From positions 66,819,465 to 66,883,464 of the forward strand of contig NC_081552.1 of the NCBI RefSeq assembly GCF_963082655.1: a DNA stretch of 64,000 nucleotides. Direction: 5' to 3'. The position numbers were made by a program, and so were the translations under genes. The notes under the pieces were generated by a model. It had not been told where the DNA came from, ran no database searches, and saw only the letters and a program-made list of their open reading frames with translations. The stretch comes from Stomoxys calcitrans (Eukaryota > Arthropoda > Insecta > Diptera > Muscidae). The stretch's first letter is position 1, and the number at the start of each line of letters is the position of its first letter. Below are positions 23,836 through 36,091 of this stretch, piece by piece.

Positions 23836-25798
23836 TTGACCCTCCCCCTTACCCTAATTTTCAGAAACGTCAGATCTCGGAGATGGGTGGTGCGATTTAA
23901 GCGAAATTTTGTGTGCTCTCTATAGTACCCTAAAAATAAAAAATTGGTGTTCAAATTTCGGATGGGGTACCTAGGGGGGCCGCCCCACCCTAAAACCTAC
24001 CAAATATATGTTTACACCAATCACGGTAATATGGGACTCAAATATAAGGTATTTAGGATAAGAAAACGTATCTGATATCCAATTGTCGGACCAAGTGCTA
24101 GGGGGACCACCCCAACCCCCAATACACCCCTAAATCGGACATATTTACCGACCATGGCAATATGGGACTCAAATGAAAGGTATTTGCGAGTAGAATACAA
24201 ATCTGATATCCAAATGTGGGACCACGTTTCTGAGGGTCCACCCCTTACCCAAAACACTCAGGACTTATTTACTGACCATGGGAATATGGGGCTTAAATAA
24301 AAGGTATTTGAGTTCAGAATTAGAATCTGCTATCCAAATATGAGACCAAGTGTTTGGGGGACCGCCTCTCCCCAAAAACCTCCCCCAAAGGGGACACATT
24401 TACGACCATAACCACATGGGGCTTAAATGAAAGGTATTTGGGAGTAAAGCACGAATCTAATATCAATTTTCGGTAAAGTGTCTATGGGGCCACCCCACCT
24501 CCACAAAACCACCCAAATAGTAAGTATTTTCTGACTATTGCAATATGAGGCTCAAATAAGAGGGTTTTTAAAGTGGAAAACGAATCCGATAAATATTTTC
24601 AAGGCCAACTCTCTGAGTCGCCGCCCATCCCCAAAACACTCACCAGGCCGGTCATGTTTGCCGACTATGGAAATATGGGGCTAAAATTAAAGGTATGTAG
24701 GAGTAGACCACGTATCTGATATCAAGATTAGGGACCAACTGTCTAGCGGACGTCCCACCACCATAACAACCCCCAAAATAGGACGTATTTGCTCACCAAG
24801 ACAATTTGGGTCTTAAAGAAAGCGGAACTAAATATTCATAGTTTTTAGGGTCAATATCCCAAACCGGACATATTTGCTGATAAGGAGTTTAAATGAGATT
24901 AGAAAACGAATTTGATATACAATTTTGAAGGCAATGGCAATATGGGGTTCAAATAAATGATATATAGGTATAAGAGAATAGAGCACGTTGCTGATATATT
25001 TTCCAGGCATAGAGTTCGGGAGACCACCCAATCCCTAAAACACCCCTTTATCGGGCATATTTACCGACCATGTGGATGTCGAGCTTAAATGAAAGGTTTT
25101 CGTGGGTAGAGCAAGAATTGATACCCATTTTCGAAACCAATTTTCTGGGTGTCTACCCCTTTCCCAAAATACCCCACAAACAGCAATTTTTTAGTGACCA
25201 TCGCAATCTGGGGCTCAAATAAAGGTATTTTGAAGTAGAATACGAATTTTATATCCAAATGTAGAACCATGTATTTAGGGCATTACCCCTTTCCCAAAAC
25301 ACCCCCAAAGGGAAAAAAATTTTCGACCATGTCAATATGTGGCTCAAATGAAAGATTAGAAAACGAATTTGATAACCTATTTCGGGGCCATGTGTTTGGG
25401 AGACGCCTCATCCTGTAAACTCCTCTTAAGCCAATAGCAATATAGGGTTTAATAAATGGTATTTGAGAGAAGAGCACGATGGTGATATTTTTTCAGGGCC
25501 TTGTATCTGGAAGACCACCTCTCCCCCGAAAACACCACTAAATCAGACATCATGAGAATATCGGGCTGAAATGAAGTATTTTAAGAATGGAGTGCACCTT
25601 ATATCCAAACTTAAATTCGTAGACCAATAAAGATCATATGGGATTCAGATAAAGGCACTTATATTGCTAAACTGTTAGTCAAGTTAGCATGGTATTTCAC
25701 TAAAATATCTTTAATTGTTGAAAATAAATATTCCAAGGAAACCTTTGTTCCATATAAAGTAAAAGAAGGCGCAGCGGAGCGGGCCCGGGTCAGCTAGT
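23836..25798 (-). mobile_element. Non-autonomous Helitron, about 2 kb
   Basis: About fifteen imperfect units (124-132 bp spacing where measured) contain CAATATGGGGCTCAAATG and GACCACCCC-type segments. It ends GGCGCAGCGGAGCGGGCCC, then CAGCTAG followed by T, a canonical Helitron 3' end (CTRR before T) with a GC-rich hairpin just upstream. The 5' end is missing at the HINE joint. No Rep/helicase coding is present. Confidence 0.7.
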
Positions 25799-25884
25799 TA
25801 TGCATATAGATGGATAGATAAATTTAGTTGAAGGGCACAATTTTATTCTACATAGAAAACTTCTTTCAAACCAGCAAAAATTAA

Positions 25885-26121
25885 AGCTGCTAGGGACCGA
25901 GCAAGGATAATAGAGAGCTATATCAGGTTATAGACTGATTTGGGCCGTAATTGGCACAATTATTTTAAGTCATAATAAACTTCAGCCAAATCGGAAAAAA
26001 TTTGTGGCTTATAGGGGCTCAAGAAGACAAATCGGGGGATAGGTTTATATGGGAGCTGAATCAGGTTACAGACCGATTTGGACCGTACTTGGCACAGTTT
26101 CTAGCAGTTTGTAGAAGTCTT
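25885..26121 (+). mobile_element. Old HINE fragment
   Basis: About 1.5 diverged 153-bp units with ATATCAGGTTATAGACTG and GGCACAGTT motifs. The ends are missing. A new HINE 5' end begins at 26122. Confidence 0.6.
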
Positions 26122-27030
26122 AACAAGTCAAAGCGTGCTAAGTTCGGCCGGGCCGAATCTTGGGATCCCACCACCATCGATTCTGCTAAACTTTGGGTGC
26201 TATATCTAGTAATAGACCGAATTGGACCGTACTTGACACAGTTGTATGGAGTCATAACAGAATACTATGTGCAAAATTTCAGCCAAATCGGAAAAAAATC
26301 GAGGCTTGTAAGGGCTCAAGAATTCAAATCAGGAGATGAGTTTATATGGGAGCTATATCATGTTCTTGACCGATTTGAATCGTACTTGGTACAGTTGTTG
26401 GGAGTCTTAACAGAATATACAAAATTTCAGCCAAATCGTATGAAAATTGGGGCTTCCAGGAGCGCAAGAAGTCAAATCGGGAGATCGGTTTATATGGGAT
26501 CTATATCAAGTTATACACAGATTTCAACCATATTTGGCAAAGTTGCTGAAAGTCAAAATAGAACACAACGTGCAAAATGTCAGCCAAATCGGACAAAAAT
26601 TGCGGCTTTCAGGGGCTCAGAAGTTCAAATCTGGAGATCGGTTTATATGGGAGCTATATCAGGTCATAGACCGATTGGACCGTACTCAAAACAGTTGTTG
26701 GAAGTCATAACAGAATACTAGTGTAAAATTTCAGCCAAATCGGACATAAATTGCTCAAGTAGTCAAATCAGGAGATCGTTTCATATGGGATCTATATCTA
26801 AATCTGTACCCATATGGGCCAATTGCAATCCCCAACAACTTACATCAATAAGTAGTATCTGTGCAAAATTTCAAGCATCTAGCTTTACGCCTTTGACCGC
26901 TATCGTGATTTCGACAGACTAACGGACGGACGGACATTTCTAAATCAACTCAGCACATCAAGACGATCAAGAATGTATATACTTTATGGGGCCTTGCACG
27001 AATATTTCTAGATGTTACAGATTATTTTGA
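26122..27030 (+). mobile_element. Old HINE copy without 3' hairpin
   Basis: Starts AACAAGTCAAAGCGTGC with the palindrome. About four diverged units follow, then a short (GGAC)n at 26925-26936 and an AT core at 26970-26990. No terminal hairpin is found. A 239-codon frame at 26002-26721 spans this and the previous fragment and is a repeat artefact. Confidence 0.65.
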
Positions 27031-27252
27031 CTAGATTATAAAAAAAACTCTTATCAGCCATTTTGACTGATTTGGTTTTTCTGGTATTCAATTAATACAT
27101 AAAATGGAACTTTGCAAAATTCGTTTTCATGGTATTGAAACCTGAAAAAAGTTTTATGTTTCCCGATAAAACGCGTTATGAATAATAACAAGACTAGGCG
27201 CCGTTACGTAAAGCAACGGTAAACCAAGGTCTTCGGCACATCAATTTTCCAG
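27031..27252. other. AT-rich spacer, nothing recognised
   Basis: No frames of note. Contains CCGTTACGTAAAGCAACGG, an imperfect palindrome at about 27200-27219. Confidence 0.4.
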
Positions 27253-27437
27253 ATGCCAATCCGATGAACTTTTCTATTTGAGCCATTTATTAAAGCAATG
27301 TAAGAACTACAAAATATGCCAGTATGGATGCGACAATGAAAACCATTGTATGGGAATGGGCCAAATCACCGGCAGATAAAATTCCTCAGAGCATAAGTCA
27401 AGGTAAAAGTTGGTCATATCGAGTAAAAGTAACAAGT
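27253..27437 (+). repeat. 180-bp cysteine-rich module, copy 2
   Basis: Near-duplicate of 11871-12050. Its frame keeps CKNYKICQYGCDNENHC and ends TAA after ITGR. The right edge is cut by the HINE at 27438. Both copies touch a HINE terminus, one at a 3' end and one at a 5' end. Confidence 0.5.
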
Positions 27438-28947
27438 AACAAGTAAAAGCGTGCTAAGTTCGGCCGGGCCGAATCTTATATACCCTCCACCATGGATCGC
27501 ATTTGTCGAGTTCTTTTCCTGGCATCTCTTCTTAGGCAAAAAAGGATATAAGAAAAGAGTTGCTCTGCTATTAAAACGATATCAAGATATGGTCCGGTTC
27601 GGACCACAATTAAATTATATGTTGGAGACCTGTGTAAAATTTCAGCCAATTCGTATAAGAATTGCGCCCATTGGGGCTCACGAAGTTAAATAGAGAGAGC
27701 GATTTATATGGGATCTGTATCGGGCTATAGACCGATTCAGACCATAATAAACACGTTTGTTGATGGTCATGAGAGGATCCGTCGTACAAAATTTCAGGCA
27801 TATCGGATAATAATTGCGACCTCTAGGGGTCAAGAAGTCAAGATCCCAAATAGGTTTATATGGCAGCTATATCAGGTTATGAACCGATTTGAACCTTATT
27901 TGACACAGTTGTTGAAAGTAAAAATAAAATACGTCATTCAAAATTTCAGCCAAATCGGATAGGAGTTGCGGCCTCTAGAAGCTCAAGAAGTCAAATCCCC
28001 AGATCTGTTTATATGACAGCTATATCAGGTTATGGACCGATTTCAACCATACTTAGCACAGTTGTTAGATATCATAACGAAAAACGTCGTGCAAAATTTC
28101 ATTTCAATCGGATGAGAATTGCGCACTCTAGAGGCTCAAGAAGTCAAGACCCAAGATCGGTGTATATGGCAGCTATATCAGGTTATGGACCGATTTGAAC
28201 CATACTTGGCACAGTTGTTGGATATAATAACAAAACACGTCGTGCAAAATTTCATCCCAATCGGATAAGAATTGTGCACTCTAGAGGCTCAAGAAGTCAA
28301 GACCCCAGATCGGTTTATATGGCAGCTATATCAGGTTATGGACCGACTTCAACCATACTTGGCACAGTTGTTGGATATCATAACAAAACAAGTTGTGCAA
28401 AATTTCATTGTGATCGGATAAGAATTGCGCACGCTGGAGGCTCAAGAAGTCAAGACCCAAGATCGGTTTATATGGCAGCTATATCAGGTTATGGACCGAT
28501 TTGAACCATACTTGGCACAGTTGTTAGATATCACAACGAAACACGTCGTGCAAAATTTCATCCCAATCGGATAAGAAATGCGCACTCTAGAGGCTCAAGA
28601 AGTCAAGACCCAAGATCGGTTTATATGGCAGCTATATCAAAACATGGACCGATATGGCCCATTTACAATACCAACCGACCTACACTAATAAGAAGTATTT
28701 GTGCAAAATTTCAAGCGGCTAGCTTTACTCCTTCGGAAGTTAGCGTGCTTTCGACAGACAGACGGACGGACGGACGGACGGACGGACGGACGGACGGACG
28801 GACAGACGGACGGACATGGCTAGATCGACATAAAATGTCACGACGATCAAGAATATATATACTTTATGGGGTCTCAGACGAATATTTCGAGTAGTTACAA
28901 ACAGAATGACGAAATTAGTATACCCCCCATCTTATGGTGGAGGGTAT
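27438..28947 (+). mobile_element. HINE type A, full length, young
   Basis: 1510 bp, near identical to 2578-4107. It differs in (GGAC)n length and a few substitutions (for example TTGTGCACTC at 28273 instead of TTGCGCACTC). A type B element follows immediately. Confidence 0.9.
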
Positions 28948-30765
28948 AAAAAGGCGTTAAGTTCGGCCGGGCCGAACTTTGGATACCCACCACCTCGGGT
29001 ATATATGTAAACCACCTTCCATCAAATCCAGTGAAAATTCCATACCTTATGTCCCATAGCAGTTATATCGCAATATGTTCCGATTTGGATCAAATACTAA
29101 TAAGTACAAGTCATTGTTCAATTGTATATAACAAAATATTGGTCTTTTAGTAGTTATATCTAAAAATAAACCGATCTGAACTATAAACGACACGGATGTC
29201 GAAAAGCATAACATAAGTCAGTGTGTGAAATTTCAGTGCAATCGGATTAACAATGCGCCTTTTATGCACCAAAACTTCAAATCGAGAGATCGGTCTATAT
29301 GGAAGCTATATGCAAATCTTGATCGATCTAGACCAAATTGCAGAAATATGTGGAGGGGCTTAACTTAACTCAAAACCTTAAACCGAGAGATCGGTCTATA
29401 TGGCAGCTATATTAAATCTGGACCGATCTAAGCCAAATTAATGGAGAATGTTGAAGGGCCTAACACAACTCACTGCCCCAAATTTTCGCAAAATCGGATA
29501 ATAAATGTGGCTTTTATGGGCCTAAGACCCTAAATTAGAGGATCGGTCTATATGGCAGCTATATCCAAATCTGAACCGATCAGTGCCATATTGATGGAAA
29601 ATGTCGAAGGGCCTAAGACAACTCACTGTCCCAAATTTCATCAAAATCGGATAATAAATATTGATTTTATGGGCCTAAGACCCTAAATCGGAGGATCGGT
29701 CTATACGGCAGCTATATCTAAATCTGAACCGATTTGAGCCATATTAACGGAGGATATCGAAGGGCGTAAGAAAGCGCACTGTTCCAAGGTTCAGCAAAAT
29801 CGGATAATAAATCTAGCGTTTATGGGCCTATCACCCTAAATCGGAGGATCGGTCTATATGGCAGCTATATCCAAATCTGAACCGATCTGGGTCAAATTGA
29901 CGAAGGACGTTGAAAGGTCTAACACAACTCACTGTCCCAAATTTCAGCAAGATCGGATAATAAAAGTGGCTTTTACGGCCTTAGACCCTAAATTAGAGGT
30001 AAATTGGAGGATCGGTCTATATGGCAGCTATATCCAAATCTGAACCGATCTGAGCCATATTAACGGAAGCTGTCGAAGGGCCTAAGAAAACTCAATGCCC
30101 CAAATTTCAGTAAAATCGGATAATGTATGTGGCTTTTATGGGCCTAAGACCCTAAATTGGAGGATCGGTCTATATGGCAGCTATATCCAAATCTGAACCG
30201 ATCTGAGCCATATTAACAGAAGATGTCGAAGGGCCTAAGACAACTCACTGTCTCAAATTTCAGCAAAATCTGATGTTAAATGTAGCTTTTATGGGCCTAA
30301 GACCCTAAATTGAAGGATCGGTTTATATGGCAGCTATATCTAAATCTGGACCGATCTAAACCATATTAACGGAGGATGTCGAAGGGCCTAAGAAAACTCT
30401 TTGTCCCAAATTTCAGCAAAATCGGATAATAAATGTGGCTTTTATTGGCCTAAGACCCTAAATCGGCGGATCGGTCTATATAGGGGCTATATCAAGATAT
30501 AGTCCGATATAGCCCATCTTCGAATTTAACCTGCTTATGGACAAAAAAAGAACCTTTGCAAAATTTCAGCTCAATATCTCTATTTTTGAAGACTGTAGCG
30601 TGATTTCAACAGACAGACGGACAGACGGACGGACATGTCTAGATCGTCTTAGATTTTTACGCTGATCAATAATATATATACTTTATAGGGTCGGAAATGG
30701 ATATTTCGATGTGTTGCAAACGGAATGACAAAATGAATATACCCCCATCCTTCGGTGGTGGGTAT
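28948..30765 (+). mobile_element. HINE type B, complete reference copy
   Basis: The 5' part has GTTCGGCCGGGCCGAAC and GGATACCCACCACC; the 3' part has a short (GGAC)n, an AT core and a hairpin ending GGTGGTGGGTAT. Central units with GATCGGTCTATATGGCAGC recur at 29541, 29694, 29847, 30010, 30163, 30316 and 30469. That is 153 bp each, apart from one 163-bp step that contains a 10-bp duplication. Unit sequence is far from type A, but length and layout are the same. Confidence 0.85.
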
Positions 30766-31539
30766 AAAAAGTAAGAGCGTGCTAAGTTCGGCCGGGCCGA
30801 ATCTCATATGCCCTCCTCCATGGATCGCATCTGTCGAGTTCTTTGCGCAGTATCTCTTTTTGGGCAAACAAAGGATAATGAATATGGACGGAGGAGAAGG
30901 AGGAGCTATATCAAATTATAGTCCGAATCGGGGCTCAAGAAGCAAAATCGGGAGATCGGTTTATATGAGAGCTGTGTCAAGCTATAGATCGATTCAGATC
31001 ATATTGCACACGTATGTTGAAGGCCATTGGAGAAGCCGTTGTAAAAAATCTGTGCAAAATCGGATTAGACTTGCGCTCTATAGAGGCTCAAGAACTCAAG
31101 ATCCCAGATCGGTTTATATGCAGCTATATCAGGGTATGGACTGATTTGGATGATACTTCGCATAAATGTTAGAAGTGATATCGAAACACTATGTTCAAAA
31201 TTTCAATCAAATCGGATAAGATTTCCGCCTTCTAAATGCTCAAGAAGTCAAGACCCAAGATCGGTTTATATGGCAGCTATATCGAAGCATGGACCGATTC
31301 GGCCCATTTACAATCCCAACCGACCTACACCAAAAAAAAATTTTTGTGCAAAATTTCAAGCGGCTAGTACTACTCCTTTAAAAGTTAGCGTGCTTTCGAC
31401 GGACAGACCGACGGACATGGCTAGTTCGACTTAAAATTTCACAACGATCAAGAATATATATACTTTAGGGGGTCTTAGACGCATATTTCAAGGTGTTACA
31501 AACAGAATGACGAAATCAGTATACTATGGTGGAGGGTAT
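30766..31539 (+). mobile_element. HINE type A, short copy
   Basis: Begins within the previous element's A-run (AAAGTAAGAGCGTGC), has the palindrome and about three units, and reduced (GGAC)n at 31399-31416. The hairpin is degenerate (ACTATGGTGGAGGGTAT). Confidence 0.75.
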
Positions 31540-31646
31540 AAAAATAACATATATATAAACTTAAATAAAATTGAGCATTGAGAAATGAAACAAATATCAT
31601 TTTTTGTTTCATTTATTTTGTGGAGTTTTTTCATTGTCGGTTTCTT
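31540..31646. other. Short spacer
   Basis: AT-rich, no recognised feature, between two HINE elements. Confidence 0.4.
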
Positions 31647-31815
31647 ATACCCACCACCGAAAGATGGGGGTATATTCCTTTTGTCATTCCGTTTGCAACA
31701 TATCGAAATATCAATTTCCGATACTATAAAGTATTTATATTCTTGATCAGCGAAAAATTTAAGACGATCTAACCATGTCCGTCCGTCTGTCTGTTGGAAT
31801 AACGCTACAGTGTTT

Positions 31816-33317
31816 AACAAGTAAAAGCGTGCTAAGTTCGGCCGGGCCGAATCTTATATACCCTCCACCATGGATCGCATTTGTCGAGTTCTTTTCCTGG
31901 CATCTCTTCTTAGGCAAAAAAGGATATAAGAAAAGAGTTGCTCTGCTATTAAAACGATATCAAGATATGGTCCGGTTCGGACCACAATTAAATTATATGT
32001 TGGAGACCTGTGTAAAATTTCAGCCAATTCGTATAAGAATTGCGCCCATTGGGGCTCACGAAGTTAAATAGAGAGAGCGATTTATATGGGATCTGTATCG
32101 GGCTATAGACCGATTCAGACCATAATAAACACGTTTGTTGATGGTCATGAGAGGATCCGTCGTACAAAATTTCAGGCATATCGGATAATAATTGCGACCT
32201 CTAGGGGTCAAGAAGTCAAGATCCCAAATAGGTTTATATGGCAGCTATATCAGGTTATGAACCGATTTGAACCTTATTTGACACAGTTGTTGAAAGTAAA
32301 AATAAAATACGTCATTCAAAATTTCAGCCAAATCGGATAGGAGTTGCGGCCTCTAGAAGCTCAAGAAGTCAAATCCCCAGATCTGTTTATATGACAGCTA
32401 TATCAGGTTATGGACCGATTTCAACCATACTTAGCACAGTTGTTAGATATCATAACGAAAAACGTCGTGCAAAATTTCATTTCAATCGGATGAGAATTGC
32501 GCACTCTAGAGGCTCAAGAAGTCAAGACCCAAGATCGGTGTATATGGCAGCTATATCAGGTTATGGACCGATTTGAACCATACTTGGCACAGTTGTTGGA
32601 TATAATAACAAAACACGTCGTGCAAAATTTCATCCCAATCGGATAAGAATTGCGCACTCTAGAGGCTCAAGAAGTCAAGACCCCAGATCGGTTTATATGG
32701 CAGCTATATCAGGTTATGGACCGACTTCAACCATACTTGGCACAGTTGTTGGATATCATAACAAAACAAGTTGTGCAAAATTTCATTGTGATCGGATAAG
32801 AATTGCGCACGCTGGAGGCTCAAGAAGTCAAGACCCAAGATCGGTTTATATGGCAGCTATATCAGGTTATGGACCGATTTGAACCATACTTGGCACAGTT
32901 GTTAGATATCACAACGAAACACGTCGTGCAAAATTTCATCCCAATCGGATAAGAAATGCGCACTCTAGAGGCTCAAGAAGTCAAGACCCGAGATCGGTTT
33001 ATATGGCAGCTATATCAAAACATGGACCGATATGGCCCATTTACAATACCAACCGACCTACACTAATAAGAAGTATTTGTGCAAAATTTCAAGCGGCTAG
33101 CTTTACTCCTTCGGAAGTTAGCGTGCTTTCGACAGACAGACGGACGGACGGACGGACGGACGGACGGACGGACAGACGGACGGACATGGCTAGATCGACA
33201 TAAAATGTCACGACGATCAAGAATATATATACTTTATGGGGTCTCAGACGAATATTTCGAGTAGTTACAAACAGAATGACGAAATTAGTATACCCCCCAT
33301 CTTATGGTGGAGGGTAT
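31816..33317 (+). mobile_element. HINE type A, young, inside type B
   Basis: 1502 bp, one of the five near-identical copies. The flanks TACAGTGTTT and AAAAATAAAGA rebuild the uninterrupted type B sequence exactly (compare TACAGTCTTTAAAAATAGAG at 39150 and 23800), so the element spans AACAAGT to GGGTAT with no target duplication. Confidence 0.9.
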
Positions 33318-33363
33318 AAAAATAAAGACATTGAGCTGAAACTTTGCACATATTCATTTTTTT

Positions 33364-34367
33364 ATACCCTCCATCATAGGATGGGGGGTATACTTATTTC
33401 GTCACTCTGTTTGTAACTACTCGAAATATTTGTCTGAGACCCCATAAAGTATTTATATTCTTGATCGTCGTGACATTTTATGTCGATCTAGCCATGTCCG
33501 TCCGTCCGTTTGTTTGTCGCACGCTAACTTCCGAAGGAGTAAAGCTAGCCGCTTGAAAATTTGCACAAATACTTCTTATTAGTGTAGGTCGGTTGGTATT
33601 GTAAATGGGCCACATCGGTCCATGTTTTTATATAGCTGCCATATAAACCGATCTTGGGTCTTGACTTCTTGAGCCTCTAGAGTGCGCAATTCTAATCCGA
33701 TTGAAATGAAATTTTGCACGACGTGTTTTGCTATGATATCCAAAAACTGTGCCAAGTATGGTTAAAATCGGTCCATAACCTGATATAGCTGCCATATAAA
33801 CCGATCTTGGGTCTTGACTTCTTGAGCTTCTATAGGGAGCAATTCCCCTCCGATTTGGCTGAAATTTTGCATGACGTATTTTATTCTTACTTTCAACTAC
33901 TGTGTCGAATAAGGTTCAAATCGGTTCATAACCTGATATAGCTGTCATATAAACAGACCGGGGATCTTGACTTCTTGAACCTCTAGAGGTCGCAATTATT
34001 ATCCGATTTGGCTGAAATTTTGTACGAATTTTCTCTCATGACCATCAACATACGTGTTTATTATGGTCTGAATCGGTCTATAGCCCAATACAGTTCCCAT
34101 ATAAATCGATCTCTCTGTTTTACTTCTTGAGCCCCCAAAGGGCGCAATTCTTATTCGAATTGGCTGACATTTTACACAGGTCTCCAACATTTTACACAGG
34201 TTACCAAACCGGACCATATCTTGATATCGCCCAATAGCAAAGCAAATCTTTTCTTACATCCTGTTTTGCCTAAGAAGAGATGCCGGGAAAAGAACTCGAC
34301 AAATGCGATCCATGGTGGAGGGTATATAAGATTCAGTCCGGCCGAACTTAGCTCCCTTTTACTTTTT
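33364..34367 (-). mobile_element. HINE type A, 1.0 kb, inside type B
   Basis: Both ends are present, with about four diverged units and one short (GTCC)n. It sits in the T-run of the type B element: flanking TTCATTTTTTT and TATCCATAAGCAG match type B on both sides. Confidence 0.8.
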
Positions 34368-35117
34368 ATCCATAAGCAGCTTCACGTCGAAGATGGGCTA
34401 TATCGGACTATATCTTGATATAGCCCCCATATAGGCCGATTTGGGGTTTTAAGCCCATTTATTTTCCGATTTTGCTGAAATTTGGGACAGTGAGTGGTGT
34501 TAGGCCCTTCGACAGCCTTCTTAATTTGGACCACATCGGTACATATTTGGATATAGCTACCATATAGACCGATCCGCCGATTTAAGTTCTTAGGCCCATA
34601 AAAGCCACATTTATTATCCGATTATCCTGAAATTTTTACAGTGAGTTGTGTTAGGCCCTTCGACATCATTCTTCAATTTAGACCAGATCAGTCCAGATTT
34701 GGATATAGCTGCCATATAGACCGATAGCTCGATTTAAAGTCTTGCTCCCATAAAAGGCGCATTTATTGTCCGATGTCGTCGAAATTTGGACAGTGAGTTG
34801 TGTTAGGCCTTTCAACATCCATCTTCAACTTGGCCCAGGTCAATCCAGATTTGGATATAGCTGCCATATAGACCGATCTCTCGATTTGAGGTTTTAAGCC
34901 CATAAAGGCGCATTTATTGTCCGATGTCGCCGAAATCTGGGGCAGTGAGTTATGTTAGGATCTTTGACATCCTTCTTCAATTTGGCCCAGATCAGTCCAG
35001 ATTTGAATACAGCTGCCATATAGACCGATATCTCGATTTAATGTCTTGGCCACATAAAAGACGCATTTATAATCCGATTTCACTGAAATTAGATACAGTG
35101 ACTTATTTTAGGCTTTT

Positions 35118-35408
35118 CGACATCCGTGTCGTTTAGGCTTTGCCTCTAGACCAAAAAACATGCCTGTACCAAATTTGAAGACGATCGGATGAAAACTGCG
35201 ACTTGTACTTTGTACACAAATTAACATGGACAGACGGACAGACAGACGGACGGACAGACAGACAGACGAACATAGCTAAATCGAATCTGAAAGTGATTCT
35301 GAGTCGATCGGTATACTAATCAATGGGTCTGTCTCTCTTCCTTTTGGGTGTTACAAAAAAAAATCACTAAGTTATAATACCCTGTACCACAGTAGTGGTG
35401 GAGGGTAT
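35118..35408 (+). mobile_element. HINE type C 3' tail
   Basis: It has a distinct tail: (GGAC/AGAC)n, AGCTAAATCGAATCTGAAAG, GATCGGTATACTAATCAATG and the hairpin TATAATACCCTGTACCACAG to GGGTAT. The overall mini-me layout is shared with types A and B, but the sequence is only distantly related. It is fused to the type B copy at its left. Confidence 0.65.
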
Positions 35409-35714
35409 AAAAAGCATGCATTTGTAATGACACAATTTGTGTCTCAAAAACCTACATGAGCCCATTTGCCTGTAGTGTTTGCGATAACTGTTCTACATAA
35501 TAAACGCTTTCGCTCAGAAGAAGAGTGGCATGCATGTGATCAATTGGTGATCATTCTAACCTTTTCTATAACTTAATTATCATTATCAATGTAATCAATA
35601 AATGTGACGTAAACTATAACATTTCATTTAACTACGATAGGCAAGATAAGCACCACAAGATAACAAAAGTTATGGAAATTGATTTTAGTTTAATCAGCAG
35701 TAAAAGAGACAATA
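35409..35714. other. Intergenic, downstream of the secreted-protein gene
   Basis: AT-rich non-repeat DNA between a HINE tail and the gene's poly(A) region. No coding seen. Confidence 0.4.
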
Positions 35715-35732
35715 ATTGAAAGTATATAGTCG

Positions 35733-35753
35733 TTTATTTCGTATTTTTTTATT
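35733..35753 (-). terminator. Candidate poly(A) signals
   Basis: Two AATAAA hexamers on the minus strand (35733-35738 and 35748-35753) lie about 340 bp past the stop codon of the repeat-protein gene. They also lie beyond its relic C-terminus, so they could serve the gene before and after its truncation. Confidence 0.45.
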
Positions 35754-35787
35754 TTAACAGTCAGAATGACACTTCAAAGACCTTCTT

Positions 35788-36091
35788 TTATTTCAACTGG
35801 TGTATAGTTGCTGTGTACGGAAGATGCGATGAAGTAGTTATGGTAGTTTTAACCATAAAAGATGCTCCGCTGTTCGTAGAAACGTTAATCAATGATAGCT
35901 TGGGATGACGCATTTTCCAATTTTCTTTAGAAATCCACTGATTTTGGTGGCGGTTCCCATGTTGTGTTTTTTGACGATGAACTATGTATTTGCGAGTATG
36001 ATTGTAGTGTGGTCTCCAGGTCGAATATTTCGAAATTGGTATCCATGTAGTATTGACGAAAGGTGGACTGACTCCAGCTTAAAGAAAAACG
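35788..36091 (-). pseudogene. Relic C-terminus of the repeat protein
   Basis: Past the stop codon the repeats go on. From about 36075 a frame shifted by one reads SPPFVNTTWIPISKYSTWRP, then a basic His/Gln/Asn-rich tail and SKENWKMRHPKLSLINVSTN, and ends at TAA 35788-35790 after about 95 codons. The shift comes from a 4-bp tandem duplication (GACTGACT at 36066-36073). The paralogous segment just upstream has the same layout (SPPAMNTTRILPSNYSNWR) but ends in TAA where this one reads Gln. So the ancestral protein was probably longer by about 100 residues. Confidence 0.55.

Larger units (their letters stand above)
31647..35117 (-). mobile_element. HINE type B split by two type A insertions
   Basis: Tail at 31647-31815, a short piece at 33318-33363 (AAAAATAAAGACATTGAGC), and the repeat body at 34368-35117 (about five units with GACCGAT and TAGGCCCTTCGACAT). 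Joined in that order they follow the intact type B copy at 28948-30765 read in reverse. The 5' end is lost at the type C tail. Confidence 0.8.
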
